NCBI RefSeq assembly: GCF_036370855.1
Contig: NC_088110.1
Span: 23,493,501-23,557,500, forward strand
DNA: 64,000 bases
Origin: Dromaius novaehollandiae
Lineage: Eukaryota > Chordata > Aves > Casuariiformes > Dromaiidae
Direction: 5' to 3'
Notes under the pieces: model-generated
What the model was told of the DNA's origin: nothing
What the model saw: the letters and a program-made list of their open reading frames with translations, nothing else
The model's database searches: none
Part shown: in pieces, positions 1-12,900 of the stretch
How positions within the stretch are numbered: position 1 is the first letter of the stretch
Layout: the number at the start of each line of letters is the position of its first letter
Translations under genes and position numbers: made by a program

Positions 1-377
1 GTGGCACGGAGCCTCGGCAGCCCCTCAGCACCCAGCAGGATGGATGCACCAGCAGTGAATGGCACCCAGCTCAGGGATATTGCCTGAGGACAACGGCTCG
101 GGGGTCTGTCCCGAGGGGAAGGGCCCAGCTCGGGGGCTCCCTACTAGGGGCCCCAACCACAAACCTGGTACCCCGCTATCCCCGGAGGGGCCGGCCCGCG
201 GATGGGCGGCGGGAGCCGAGCCTGGCTCTCTGAAAGGGAAACGCTCCCCGCCACCACGGCTCTGCTCGAGCCGAGTCCGAGTCTCCTCGGATGGGAGGAG
301 CGGGCTGCTGCGGCATGCCCAGGGCAGGGGGGAAGGGGGCTGCCCCTCGCGGGGGTCCCCGCGGCGCCCGTACTCAC

Positions 378-500
378 AGCTGGGCCCCAGCAGCTGGCCC
401 AGCACGGGCAGCGTGTAGAGGCATATCTGGAAAACGAACTGGGCGACGAGGAAGATGATGCTGGTTCCCAGGATGGCTCTGAGCAGGCGGCCGGCGTGAC
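378..500 (-). CDS. PIEZO1: PIEZO1 coding exon 3
   Basis: It encodes residues 54-94 (GHAGRLLRAILG, FLVAQFVFQICL, QLLGPS). The acceptor is TTGCAG at 501-506 and the GTGAGTA donor starts at 377. The exon is 123 nt and ends in phase 1. Confidence 0.94.
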
Positions 501-3500
501 CTGCAAGAGGAAACGAGGCACCCCTGTCACCCGAGGGGGGCCAGCACCCCCAGTGGGGCCCGCACGCCGGGGGGCTCAGCCACGGCCACGCTCCAGTCCC
601 CCGGGCACTGCGGTCCCGGCTGCGCTGCCGCGGGCAGGGATGTGCAGCAGGTTCGGTCCCAGGGGGTCCCTGGGCATGCCGGGGGCTAAAGGAGGTTGAC
701 CCGAGACAGGTGGGGACCACCCAGAGTGCTTGGGACCCCAGCAGGACCCTGCCAGCCTCCCTGCAAGTCCAACACCCCCCCAAGGGCATCCTGCCTTCCT
801 GCCGCGCTCCTGGGGAAACTGAGGCACGGGGCACCGCAGGGCCACTCTCCCTCTCCTCTGCTCTCCGCCACCGGCAGGGAAGGGGGATTCTCGGCTGCTG
901 GAGCTGCATCGAGGTGCTGCACGTTGGGGGCACGAGGGAGGTGGGGAGCAGAGATCCCCGCGGCCCCGGCGTGCTCCGCCGTCCCCACGCAGCGCCCTCC
1001 GCCCCGGCCGGCACCGAGCGCTTCCCCGTCCCCCCTCCGTGGGAAGCCGCATGGGATGCCCTCGCCGCAGGGCAGAGCGCTCCGCTTCCCAGCCCCATCC
1101 CATCCTGCCCCGCCGGAGCGCTGCCCGCCGCTGCCTCCCCTTCCCGCGGCTGGAATTTCCCGGGGGCAGCGGCAGCGCGGGAGCCAGCGATCCCCCGCAC
1201 CGCACCGTGCCACCAGCCCGTCACCTCCCGCCAGCCGCGGCCGAGCCCCCGGCCCGCCCAGCCCCGCGGGCCCCGCTCCCATTTTCCCCGCCGCCGGAAA
1301 GGCCGCGAGCGGCCCGGGGCCAAGCTCTCCCTCGCTTGTTTTTTCCTGTAAATCCGCGCGCTGGCTCTCGGCAGCTCCGGGCTCCGACGCCGCGAAAGCC
1401 CATGAAATATTCAGAGCGCGGAGCTTTTAGCGACGGCAGTGCCAGGCGCTGCCAGCCCGCACCGCCGCGCAGAGGGCACCGGAGAGGGGCACAGCCCTCG
1501 CTGCCTGCCGGGACGGGCGGCCGGGTGCCCCCCTCCCGCTGCCACCAAGCACCCCTGGGGATGCGCCCCGGGTACCCGCCGTGGGGGATGCACCCCACGT
1601 GTGCACCGTGGGTGCCCTGCGTGGGGATGTGCCCCGTGCACCCCTGCCCGCCGTGGGGACCTGCCCCCCGCGCCCGTTGCAGCACCTCCCTGCCCGCCCC
1701 GCGGGCACAGCCCGGCTCTGAGGTTTCTGGTTAATGAGGCTGGGACGCGAAACTGGCCTTTTCGTAGCCAGAAGCCTATTAATAGCCGGGCCGGGCTATA
1801 ATTAACGGAGCGCGGCCGCCACACGGAGCCACGCGTCCCCGCGCTGCCCAGCCGGGGCAAACCACAGAGGAAGGAGAGCAGGTACCCGCTCCAGGGCGGC
1901 TCGCGGCCCCCTCGCCCTAAGAATAGCCCCCACGTCCCGGGGGCCACCCGCGGGGTGCCGTGCGGGTCCCCCAGCGCCGGGCTCCCACCAGGGCAGTGTG
2001 GTCCCCTCGGTGCCCGGAGCCCACCCGGGGGGGCACAGACGCTGGCAGCCCCTCCGGCAGGGATGGGTCGCGGCGCGGCGCCCCGGCCTTACCTCTCGCG
2101 GAGCGCTCGGCGGGCCCCGGGAACCAGGGCAGCAGCAGCAGGTAGAGCAGGTACACCAGCGAGAGCGCGTTGAAGCGGAAGAGGCACGCTGGGGACAGAA
2201 GCACGGGCAGAGTCAGCACCGGCGCCCCGCGGGGACAGCACCCACGGCGGGGCGGCCCCAGCCGCATCCTCCCCACCCCGGGGACCCGACGCAGGAGAGA
2301 CCCCCGGGAAAGCAGAGCAACCCCGGGATAAAACAAGCTGGGACCCGGGCAGCGATAACCTGCGGCTCTGCAGAGTGTCCCGGACCGGGTGTGCTTGGGG
2401 CGTCCCTGCCCGCCGGCACAGCACCGCGCCGGGGTGCCCCGGGCCCACGGCACAGCGCCGAACCACCGTGCAAACGGGGCCGTGAGCCCCAGGCTCACCA
2501 AGCACCCGAGCAAAGCACAGAAGGGAGCACAGGGACAGGGTGGCAATGCCCTGTCCGAGGACCCAGGGACGAGCAAAATCAGCTTTATTCTGATGTTTAA
2601 AATAAACCCCTTCCTGTAAGACGGTGCTGAGCTTTGCTTGCCGCTATCACAACGTCATGGTGTCATTTTCCAGCAGCGCCAGGAGCAGCACCCAGCCCGG
2701 CACGTCGGGGGACACGAGGGACCCCAGGCACCGCGGTGCTGGCCGGGGCAGCGAGCAGAGCCCCGGGGGGCCCACGGGCCGCGCGGCCAGCCCTGCTCCG
2801 GGCACGCCACCCGCTCTCCACCTTCCCCCTCGCTTATTTTTAGCCATAAATTACAGCTTGTTTTCAGGCGCGAAACCGTCGGAGGAGCTGGGCAGGGACC
2901 TCTGCGCCGTAGCCGGCACCCTGGGGCTGCCACCAGCGGGGACGGGGCCGCACGGCGGGGACAGGGACAGGGACGCGGCATTCCTGGCGGCCACACGCGC
3001 CAGCAAGCTGTGACAGATGCCGGCACCTGCTCCGGCGGGGACGGAGGCGTGCGCTGGGCGAGCTCGCAGTGGCTGCCCAGGCGGGAGGCCTCGGTGATGG
3101 GCACGGCCCATGAGGCCACTCTCGGGCAGAGCCAGCCGCATGCTCGGCCCCGTGAGATGCTGCAAAGTCAGCGTGCGGCCAGCCGGAGGGGAACTGAGTC
3201 CCCGGAGGGGAACCGAGTCACAGGGGAGCCACAGAGCCCGGCGGCTTTGCTTTTTAGCCACACTGCCGCTACACGCGGTCCCCGGGCAGGGAGGACACCT
3301 GTCCCCTACCCCGCGAGCTGGAGCAACATGTCCCTGTGCTCCCCAACTCCCCGCCAGCAGCCCAGGGTCCCAGGGGGTCCCCCAAAAGCCAGGGAGCCTC
3401 CAGGGCCACCCAGGGAGGGGACAGTCACGGGAGACCGGCAGTGGGGCGCCAGACTGCCGCGTTGGCTCAGCCGGGGCAGGGCCCGGCTGCTTCCCCGCGC

Positions 3501-6500
3501 GGCCGTGGGAACGATGTGTCCCGCGGGACCCGGGGCTGCCCGCCACGGGAGCGGGGCAAAGCCCGGCGCCACCGTCGGCCCCGCGCGCCCGGGGGGAGCG
3601 GGCCGGGTGCCAGGGACTTGCGCCGCCCCAGCGAGCCGGGCACGGCCCTTCCTGTATTTACGGGTTTCTCTGGGACGGCTCATCCCGCGGCGACACGCAC
3701 CGGGGGGCCGGGCGGAAGGGGGGGCAGCGCCCGCAGCCCCCCGGCAGCCAGCCCGGAACCCCCATCCAGCAGCAGGGCAGCATGGGAATGGGACGGCACC
3801 GGCAATGCACTCGATAGCCTGGGGCATGGGTCCGGCCTCTCCCAGGCACCCACATCCCAGACGGCACCCTGGGGTGGGAGTACCCGGGGCCCCGCTCGAG
3901 TCCCCGTGCCTGCGGAGGGACCCGTCGCCCCGCCAGCCGGCTCCCGCCGGTGACCCCAGCCCGGAGGATGCGTCACCTCCCCGCACGCCGGGAGCTGCTC
4001 GCTACATTTCGGCAAACCATGATCTCATGGAGCAACTATTCCCCTTCCCGCGCCAGCGGCGACGAGGCCGAGAGGAGCCTTCGCGGGGAGGGCGGTGAGC
4101 CGCCGCGCCGGCTGCCGCGGGAGGCATCACCCCCCCCAGCCTGGCCCCCCAAGGCAGAGGTGCCCGCAGGGTCAGCACCAGCCCGGGCAGCGCTTGCCCT
4201 AACCCCGCTCCCGGACAGGAGCGCCCAAAGGTGCCCGGGGGACCCGGCCCCAGCGCGAGCTGCCAGCCCCACTGCAGCCACCCCACGGATGCCGCTGGTG
4301 AGGACAGGGCCAGCGGGGGCTGGAGCCCCGTTGGCATCACCCGGGCTGGGGTCTGGCCGGCACCACGAGAGACCCAGGGGAGGACAGGGACCGCCAGGCA
4401 CCCAGGACGAGCACACGCCGCGGGGACCACGCACCCCCAGCCGGGACAGTGCAGCCCTTGAGCCTCCTGCAAACAGCGAGGCTGCAAACCTGTGCGGCCG
4501 GGCACTCAGCTGCCCCGTCACAGCACCCCTGGGACCTGAGCATCTGGAGCGGCAGAGTCCAGCAAAGCATGGTTACCAGGAGCAGAGCCGCGAGCCATCG
4601 TGGTGGCTCCCAGAAGCACACCGAGGCTGCAAGAGCACCTGAGCAAGCCCCAGGCTTGGCCACGTCCCTGGTCACGGCAGGGGACCCAAAGGCACCCTCC
4701 CCTCAGCCCTGCTCCGGCAAATGCAACCGTATTGGGCTGGAGGAGAGTGCTGGAGCCACTGGCCCGAGTCTCACTGGTGGAAGAGGGACCACACTCGGCA
4801 CGGGGCAAGTGGAGCAGCCCCTGTGCATCCTGTCACCCCGCTGGAGCTGCCAACCGAGCCCGGCGGAGGCAGCACCCGCAGGAGCCTGCAGCCAGGCAGC
4901 CCCGACGCAGCACGGTGCTGCTCGCTCGCGCTCTCACCAGCGTTGAGCCCAGCCGGCTGCTGGGGACCCCAGCCCTGAGGCAGAGAGCAGCGGGGCAGCC
5001 AGTCATGCTCTGTGGGCAGCCCAGCACTGGGAAAGCTCCTGCACCAGCCTCCCGGGAGCCGAGGAGAGCGGTCGCTGCGGTCCCTGCGCCGGGCAGCCCC
5101 TCGGCCACCGGCACCGGGGCGCTTACAAACCTTCGGGGCTCAGGGATGAAACAGGATGGACAGGCCCGGCTGCGGGGACATGCACGAGTTTCTCAGCTTT
5201 GCACCCACCTCTCCAGGCAGCTTCCTCGGCACCCGGCCGCAGCTTCCACTGCCGGCGCAGGCGCTTGGCCCCGCACGGACCGGGAGGGAAGCGGTTGCCC
5301 CACTGCTGGTGATGCCGATGTCAGGGAGAGCGCTTGCACGGGGAGAGCAGGGAAGCGGTGCCAGGAGCGGAGCAGCCCCGGCTGGGCCCCATGCAGCACC
5401 CTGCTCCTCCCAGACCTCCCGCGGGGAGCCGGCCGGGACAGCGCGATGTGTCCCAGCCCCGCGCCGCAGAGTCCGCCGGCACGCGGCCAGCACGGTCCAG
5501 GCACCCGGGCAGGCTGCACCCAAGCCGTCAGGGCTGAGCGGGCTGGACCCGCGTCCCCAAAAAGCCTCCCCGCGAGCCTCATCCCCCACCATCGGGGGAC
5601 TCCGGGGTGGCCAGGACAGCTCTGACGTCGTGGGAGGATTAATCCACCGCTGCAGCCGGAGTCAGCGGCCAGAAGCACTTGAAATATTAACCAAGTTAAT
5701 ACGCAGCGAGGAGGATAAATCACAGCGCCGGGGAGCTCAGCAAGCTGCACTGAGTTTCTTTAAACAGTGGCCTGTAATCTCGCCTGGAGATCTCCCCGCG
5801 GCCCCCGCGGCGGAGGCGGCCCGGCGGGAGGCCCGGGAGCTGTGCTGAGCAGCGCTCCCCCCACGCAGCGCTCCCCCCCGCCCCGCGGCAGGGCCAGCCC
5901 CAGGGTGCCCGCAGGACGGGACGGCTCCCCGGGGTGCAACCCCGCCCTGCACCCCAGGGCAGGGAGCACCCAGGCACCCTACGGCTCACCCTCATGCACC
6001 CCGGGGAGAGCCCGTGGCACAGAAAATGCCCTCGTCCCACCCCAGACGCAGACCCCAGGGCTCACCCATGACCGCTGCCCGCTGCCGGAGCCGCACGCCG
6101 TCTCGCTGGTCATTGGCACGGGCACGGCTGCGCGCTCTGCTGGGACCGTGGCCACTCAGTATTAATTAGCAGAGCTCCTTAATTCACGGCACGTGCTGCT
6201 ATTTTTGCACAGCCCTGTTACCTGCTGTGGCAGCCAGGCAGCTCGGCCAACCGCTTCCCCCGCGGGGACTGTGGCGAGGGCTCGGGGTGCCCATGGTGGC
6301 CCCCGGCTCCGTCCCTGCTGGGGCAGCGGCTCCCGGGCACGGCCGGGCAGCAGCGTGGCCAGAGCTGGGGGGTCTTTGGTGCACGGAGGCCCTGGGCAGC
6401 GTCCCCAGGGCATCGCTCTGCACCCAGGGCCCCGCGCTTTGCACCCACCGGAGGCTAACGAACCCCGGCCACGAAGGGCACCAGGGCGGCTCTCCCTGCT

Positions 6501-9500
6501 CCCAGGAGGATGCTGTGCCGCGGGGACAGGGTGCATTTTGCGGTGTCCCAGCAGCTGGGCAGCCCTTCACGGTGGCCCACAGGGACGAGCCCCGGGGCGG
6601 CTCTGGACCCTTGCACCCAGGGTTGGGGCCGCTCACCCCAGTGGGGAGCTCCGGGAGAGCCACCCTGGACATGGGGGCACATTTCCGGCTGGATTCCTCG
6701 CAAGCCCCAACTGCTCTTTCCAGGACGAGGGACCGGCCGCACCATTTCACCTGCCGCATCCTGTTTTTGTGGAAAAACGAACCCGGCTCCCGCAGGAGGC
6801 AGGGGCGGTCGCGGCTCCCCGGGATGCTGCGGGAGCTGCCCCGGAGCTGGCTGCAGCGGTGCCACCGGCCCTGGGAGCAGGACGGGGAAGGCCAAGGGCC
6901 AGCAGCACCCATGGCCACCCCAGCCGCTCCGGACAGCCGGCGCGGGCCTCCCGCCACCCGCTTACCTGCCCTCTGCACGGGAGGGAGCGAGCGCGGAGAG
7001 GGGTGAAGGGGGCGGCCGTGGCACCGAGCCGGGACCAGGCACCGGCTTCCCCGTGCACCGACGGCCCGGCGCCCAGCCCTGCACCGTGGTCCCCACCAGC
7101 AGGGACCGAGGGGACACCAGGACACCACCAAGACCTCAATAACAGTTTCTATGCACCGCTCATGCCACCCTGCCCTGTGCAGCAGCTTCTGCCGGGAGCT
7201 CAGCCCGGGGGAGACGGGGGCACCCCGAAACAGGACGGAGGGACACGTGCCGAGGGGCCCGGGGCTTGGCTTGCGGCCGGCACCGCGGGCCAGCCCTGCA
7301 CGCACACCATCCCCCACGGCCCGGCCCGGCCCTGGGGAGGAAGCAGGAATTGTTTCTCTTGGAGACATCCGCAATTTTTTTTTTTTTTTGAATTTCCCCT
7401 CATTTAAAAAAAGCACCTGACCACAGGAGGCAGCCGGCTGCAGCCCACACGCCTGCCCGCGCCTGGGTGCCCGGGCTGCCCGCGGCGCGTCCCGGCGAGC
7501 AGGGGGACTGGACCGACCCCCGGCCTCCGCGGAGACCCATCTCCCTGCCTCCGCGGGGACCTGGGGGTTGCAGGGCTCGCGGGTGGCTCCGGGGGGGCCA
7601 CATCCCACCTCAGCTCTGGGCTCGGGACCCGGGGCCGGCGGGAGGCAAGGAGCTGCCCGAGCCCCGCCGTGCCGCAGGGCCCGGCGCCGAGCTGGCCGGG
7701 AGCCGCGGGCAACATCCTGCGGACGTCGGGGAAGAGCCCTAACTGGAGGGGAAGGAAGGCCGGGAGGGCGGCGGGCGGAGGCGGGCTGTGCACAGGGGCC
7801 GCTGCTGCCCCGTGGAGCCCCGTGCCTCAGTTTCCCCCGGCATGGGCATGCTCTCCCAGCCCCACGGGCAGCTGGATGGGGCACCGGAGCAGGCAGGACC
7901 CCGAGCCCACTGAGTCACCCGCACGTCTGCTCTGATGAGCGGCTAAACAGCCATAACAAGAGCACCTTGGATTTGAGCTCCCCGGACCGAAGTAACCCAC
8001 CCCCTGAGGAAGCCGGGGGAGCATTGCACCACGCAACTAGGCCTCCGGGAGCCCCCCGGGGAGCCGGCAGCCTCCGGCCAGAGCATCCCGGCACGGAGTG
8101 GGGAGCCGGAGGGCTGCAAGCCCAGCGCCACTAAGCCCAGCGGGAACAACGGCACAGCCGGGGTGCCCCTCCGCCCCATGGCACCCAGAGCTGCAGGGGA
8201 CACGTGCACCCAGCAAGGCAGCACCCGCGCAGCCACCCACCCGCGGGAGGGGGCCGGCGGCTCCCGCGCCCCGGCAGCCCCGCCAGGGAGGCGGCGGTGG
8301 GCAAGCAGCGCCCGGACACCTTCCCAGCCCGGCTCGCAGGCAGGGTTATAATTAACCTCCTCACATCCTGCACGATGCACTGAGTCACTCCCCGCATAAA
8401 CTAGAGCAAATAGAGAAGCTTTTCTCAACAGTCACCAACTTCCTCTGCCAGCAAGTCTCGCCCTGCGCGAGCTGCCTCCGCCGGAGGCCCAGGCAGCCTG
8501 GGTCGCGCCTGCGAGAGCCGGCCGGGCCGCGGAAAGCCGAAGCGTGGCGGGTCAGGAGCTCCGCGGGTGCTCACGGGATGCGGCCCCGTGTGCCACCGCG
8601 GCGGGTACGCTTCCCTCGTGAGCCCGGGGCCACGGCGACATGGTTATCGCTGAAGTGCCTTGCGGCTTCTCCCAGCCACGGATGCCCTGCGAGGCACCGC
8701 AGCACCCGCCGGGCCGCCCGCGCCCGGCACAAGGAGGCCCTTGAACAATCCTGTTTACGGAGCGCCGGGCTCCCCGGCCCCGCGGAGGTTTTCCTCCGCG
8801 TCTGTTTAAAGGTAAACTGAGAGTCCCCAAACACGCTTCCCCGAGCGGCCCAGGTTCAAAGAGCTGATTCTTGTTCTGCAAGTTGCAGGACACGGGTATT
8901 TTCCAGGCTAGTAGCCAGATGATTGCCTAGGTGGGTGGTGCATCTGTCTTCAAAGGCCAGCATTGCTTAAAATGGCCTTAGAGCAGCTTTGGAGTGACGA
9001 ATCTGGCTTCGCGGAGCCAGAGGCTGCGGCCGAGGTAGGTGTCCCGCTCCCCATGGGAGCGCCCGCAGCCTCCGCCGTGGCCCCGGGGCCGGCCGCCTTG
9101 CCGGGACCCCCGCGCCCTCCTCGCCCCCAGCATGAGGCTGGGCAGCCTGGTGCAAACGCACCTCCATGACAGTGGCCCCGTCTCCCAGGAGCAGCACTGC
9201 GAAACGCGGCGGAGGAATGTGTGCCCTTCCGACGGCGCAGGAGCGGGCAGGGCCGCACCCGGGCGGGAGCGGGGGGCCGCAAGGGTGCCCGGCACACCGA
9301 GCCCGCTGGCGGCCGGCTCTGGCCTTCAGTGATAAAACTTGCAAAACACCCGCTGCTCTGACCTCCAGGGAGGCGGTTTCAGCCCTGCCTGGCTTCCACG
9401 CGGCTGTGGTTAGTGGGTGCTACTGGGACAAGGGTGCCAGCGCCCGCAGGGCCGCGGCTGGGGGGCTGTGGGAGCGGCTGGTGCTCCCCCCGGGGCGGCT

Positions 9501-10264
9501 CTGCTGGGGGCTGCAGCGTGTGCACGCCCGGGAGCCGGCACCCGGCGGCTCAGCACTGCGCCGGCAAGGGAAATTTTGCTGCATTTTCAGGATCGGGCGA
9601 GTTCCCAGGCCAGCGCTCCCGCAGGCGGCGAGGAAGAGGAGCCGCCCCGAGGCAGCGCCCCCGGGCTCCGGCCGGCTCCCGGCTCCGGCGCCCCCTTCCC
9701 GGGCCCGGCAGCGGCAGGACGGGGGGGTCGGTCCCACGGCAGAGCCGCAGCCCCCGAGCCCGCCGCGGGATGCCGGGGCTGCACCGAGCCGCTCACGGCA
9801 GCGCCGCGCTCCCGCCGGCCGCCCCGAGCCGAGCGGGGCCGCGCTGCCCCGCCGCCGCCGCACCGGGGGGGCCTCGGCGGCCCCCCAACCCACCCCAGCT
9901 TGGGGGGGGGGGGGGTCCCACATGCCACAGCCAGACTCACCAGGCTGCAGCCGCCCCCCGCACCCATGGGTGGCCCCGGCACACAGGCTCCCCCCCTCCC
10001 AGGACACCGGGGGCACCCACGAGCCTCGGCACAGCGTGGACAGCGCCCCCTCCTCGCTCCCCCCTCCCCCCCCCGCCCCGCCGCTCGGGGGCGCCCCCGG
10101 CCGGGCCGATACAAAGTAGCGCCGAGCGGATACAAAGTATCACGGCGGGGGGGGGGACAAGGGGGGGGGGTCCCGCCGCGCACGTGCGCCCGGCACTCAC
10201 CGGCCAGCAGCGCCAGCGGCAGCAGCAGCCAGTAGAGCCCGGCGCAGAGCCCCCGCCGCTCCAT
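378..10264 (-). CDS. PIEZO1: PIEZO1, 5' part (coding exons 1-3; gene continues past the left edge)
   Basis: This is the N-terminus of the mechanosensitive cation channel PIEZO1, a very large trimeric plasma-membrane protein. Three coding segments are joined: 10201-10264, 2093-2188 and 378-500. Both introns interrupt a codon after its first base, and all sites are GT-AG. Together they give about 94 residues. The start motif YWLLLP, then LSLVYLL, LLLLPWFPGP, GRLLRA, QICL and QLLGPS align without gaps to the start of vertebrate PIEZO1. The hydrophobic stretches correspond to the first helices of the peripheral blade. The start is the ATG at 10264. Its neighbour CDT1 is divergent, as in mammals. 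The remaining exons, including the pore and cap, would lie to the left of the window. Exon sizes (123 nt and 96 nt) and phases support an intact gene, not a pseudogene. Confidence 0.95.
501..2092 (-). other. PIEZO1 intron 2
   Basis: GC-rich intron between exons 3 and 2. Many long open frames cross it on both strands, but none has recognisable homology and all look like effects of base composition. Confidence 0.85.
2093..2188 (-). CDS. PIEZO1: PIEZO1 coding exon 2
   Basis: It encodes residues 22-53 (ACLFRFN, LSLVYLLYLLLL, PWFPGP). The acceptor AG is at 2189-2190 and the GTAAGG donor starts at 2092. Both ends are phase 1, which agrees with exons 1 and 3. Confidence 0.94.
2189..10200 (-). other. 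PIEZO1 intron 1 (8 kb)
   Basis: Long first intron, GC-rich throughout. It holds G runs at 9902-9915, 10147-10156 and 10161-10170, and an oligo-T tract near 7377-7389. I see no further exons or named repeats. Open frames of 400-560 codons here lack any recognisable domain. Confidence 0.75.
10201..10264 (-). CDS. PIEZO1: PIEZO1 coding exon 1
   Basis: It encodes residues 1-21 plus the first base of codon 22. It starts with MERRGLCAGLYWLLLP and ends at a GTGAGT donor (10195-10200). Its hydrophobic core is the start of the first transmembrane helix. Confidence 0.93.
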
Positions 10265-10382
10265 GGCTCCGGGCGGCCGCGCTCATTCCGCCCCGCCGCG
10301 GCCGGGCAGGGCTGGGCAGGGCTGGGCAGCGCGGCCGGTCCCGGAGCGCAGCGCAGCGCCGCTCCCGCCCCGCGCCCGCCGC

Positions 10383-10389
10383 CTTTATA
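10383..10389 (-). promoter_or_regulatory. TATA box of PIEZO1
   Basis: TATAAAG reads on the minus strand about 120 bases upstream of the PIEZO1 start codon, inside very GC-rich DNA. A TATA box at this spacing predicts transcription starting near 10,355 and a 5' UTR of about 90 nt. The start site itself is inferred. Confidence 0.6.
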
Positions 10390-10439
10390 GGCACCGCCGG
10401 CGGCGGCCGGCCCCCTCGGCGGGCTGGTCCGCCCGGCCC

Positions 10440-12408
10440 GGCCCGGCTCGGCGCGGCGCGGCGCGGCCCCCGGTACCACCTAGCGCCGCCCGCCGCGCAC
10501 TGCACCGCGCCGCACTGCTGACACGAGTTGGCCGGTCTCAGCCCTCGCCGGCGGCGGCGGCTTGGGGGCGCGCGGAGCGGGGGCGCAGCCCCTGGGGCGG
10601 CCTCCTCGGCGGGGAAGGGGCCGGAGGGGGCCGCGGAAGCTCCTCGCGATGGAGGGATGAGGCGGGGGCCCTGCCGGCGCGGCCCCGGGCTGCCCCCGCG
10701 CTCCCTCCGCCCCGGCGAGCAGGCAGGTTGCAGGCAAGGGCGTTTGTGGCAAAAAAAAAGACGGTGCGTTTCCTGTTTGCTCGTCATAAAAAACCCGGCG
10801 CTGAGGCTAATTGAGGCTGAGTGCTGCGTTCAGGGCTCCGGGGTTAGTTAATGTCCGCAGAAAGCTCTGAAGCCGCGGCAGCGGGGTGGGAATGTCACGC
10901 GCTCCCGTAGCTCGCTGCAGCGGGCTACCGCGTGCTGCCGGAGCGGGGTGCCCCGGCCTGTCCCCCCCCCCCCCCAAGCTGGGTGCCCTGACCCGCATCC
11001 CTGGAGCGGGATGCCCAGTCCGGCAGCCCATCCGTGCGGGGATGCAGCCGGGAACCCCCCCGCAGCCCACGGCGCCCGGCGGCGCGGTACCAGCAACGGC
11101 GCTCAGCCGTGACGGGAAGCGGCAACCCGTGAAATTCTCCGCATTCTTTGGCTTTCTCACGTTCGTTTTCCAAACACGCTTAATAAACCGGCACCCGCTG
11201 GCGCGGGGCAACTCGCTTCCCGCCTCGCCGGGCTCCGCTCCCTTCCCTGGGCTCCCTGCAGCTTTCCGAGCTCCTCTCCCGCCGGCCGCCCGCTCCCACG
11301 GGCTGCCCGAGCCCCCCAGCGCTGCGGGCCACGCCGCCCGCCCCGTGCCCCCTGCGGCATCTCCGGGCGCGGAGCAAAACCCCGGCAGCGGCCGCAGGGC
11401 GAGGGCTTGGCCCCTCCGGCCGGCAGGCGTTGCCGCATCGATCCTCGGGAGCCGGGATCCGGAGGGATTCACCGAAGTAAAACGTTCTTCGATGCCCAGC
11501 CGCAAAGTCCTGCATTAACGGAGCGGCCGCGAGCCCGCAAAAGCCGGGCTTGGCGATTGCAGCGGCAGCGCTCCGGGCCGTGAGCCGCCATCCGGAGCAG
11601 AGGCCGGCGTGGCAGGGAAAGGCGGAATGATGGGGACACGCGCCCCGCTCTAGCCCTGCGCTGCTTTGCCCATCCCGCGCAGGCTTCAGGAGAGGTGCTG
11701 GGGGGTGGCACAGCCCCCGTGCCTCCTTCTCCCGCGCTCCCGGGGGGGGGTTGCATTTCGGCGTGGGGCTGGAAGCGGCTGCGGAGCGAGTCGTGCAGCC
11801 GGTCCCCGCCTCAGGGGTTGCGCGCTGGAAATTGCAATCGCTTCTGCAAGCTGTTTCCGGCTGCCCGGATGGCCCTGGGGATCGCAGAGGGGCGATCGGC
11901 CTGGAATTCCCACCCCGGCGCCCGGCTGCGGGAGGGAAGCTGGGGCGGCGGGTGCTGCGGGCGCCAGTCCTCGAGCGAAGGGCCGGACACGCCACGGTGG
12001 TGCGGGAACACCGCGGGGTGCGGGAACGCTGCAGGGGTGCGGGAACGCTGCAGGGGTGCGGGAATGCCGCGGTGCCGGCGGCACTGCAGGGACCCACGGC
12101 AGCGCGGGGGCTCTTGCTCCGGGGTCGGGCAGCGCGGAGGAGACCCGGAGCCGGGCGGGGAAGGCCGGGGAGGCCGAGCCCGGGGCCTTGGTGCCGGAAA
12201 CAAGCAGCTCAGCCCAAAGCGCGCTGGGGACAGCAGATAAGCCCAGAGGCAAGCGCCGGCCCAGGGGCCGGCCGGGCTGGGGCAGAGCTGTTCCGGGAGC
12301 TGTTTGTGCACCTCTCCCCACTGCCCCAGGGTCTCTGAGACCCCGGGGCCGCGGCTGGCGAGCAGGGCCCGGGTTAGGTGTGCTCTGAGAAGCCCCCTCG
12401 CACCCCGC
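10440..12408. other. Divergent PIEZO1-CDT1 intergenic DNA, CpG-rich
   Basis: No gene is recognised. The sequence is dense in CpG and continues the PIEZO1 promoter island. A C run lies at 10967-10977. Confidence 0.6.
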
Positions 12409-12779
12409 ACACCACAGTGGGGGCTGATGCTCCCCGGCGGGGTTTGAGGCACCATGGTGGGGTCTGATGCATCACGGTGGGGTTTGAGGCACCATGGAGG
12501 GATCTGATGCACCATGGTGGGGTCTGATGCACCACGGTGCGGTCTGATGCATCACGGTGGGGTTTGAGGCATCACAGCGGGGTCTGATGCACCCCGGCAG
12601 GGTCTGATGCACCCCGGCAGGGTTAGATGCACCACGGTGCGGTCTGATACACCATGGTGGGGTCTGATGCACCACGGAGAGGTCTGATCTACCATCGTGG
12701 GGTCTGACCCACCATGGAGGGGTCTGATGCACCCAGGCAGGGTCCGATGCACCACGGTGGGGTCCGACGCACCACATTG
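12409..12779. repeat. 20-bp minisatellite upstream of CDT1
   Basis: About eighteen head-to-tail copies of a 20-bp unit based on GGGGTCTGATGCACCACGGT. Copies differ at a few positions (for example TCTGATGCAT or TTTGAGGCAC), and the register is kept exactly at 20 bp across the array. It ends about 390 bases before the CDT1 start codon. Confidence 0.95.
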
Positions 12780-12900
12780 CACCAGCCAATGCCTCACAGA
12801 GCCGCGGCTGGTGCAGCAGGGCCGGCAGACCCCGGCCAGGCACGCCCTGCCCCACTGCCCCCTCCCCCCCACCCCCCCAGCGCCGTGCACAGCCCCACTG

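Noticed and set aside
2638-4098. 486-codon plus-strand open frame
   Set aside because: Same composition artefact inside PIEZO1 intron 1, without splice or homology support.
6199-7884. 561-codon minus-strand open frame in PIEZO1 intron 1
   Set aside because: Low-complexity Gly/Pro/Ala/Arg protein with no domain, in GC-rich DNA where stops are rare. It overlaps equally long frames on both strands.
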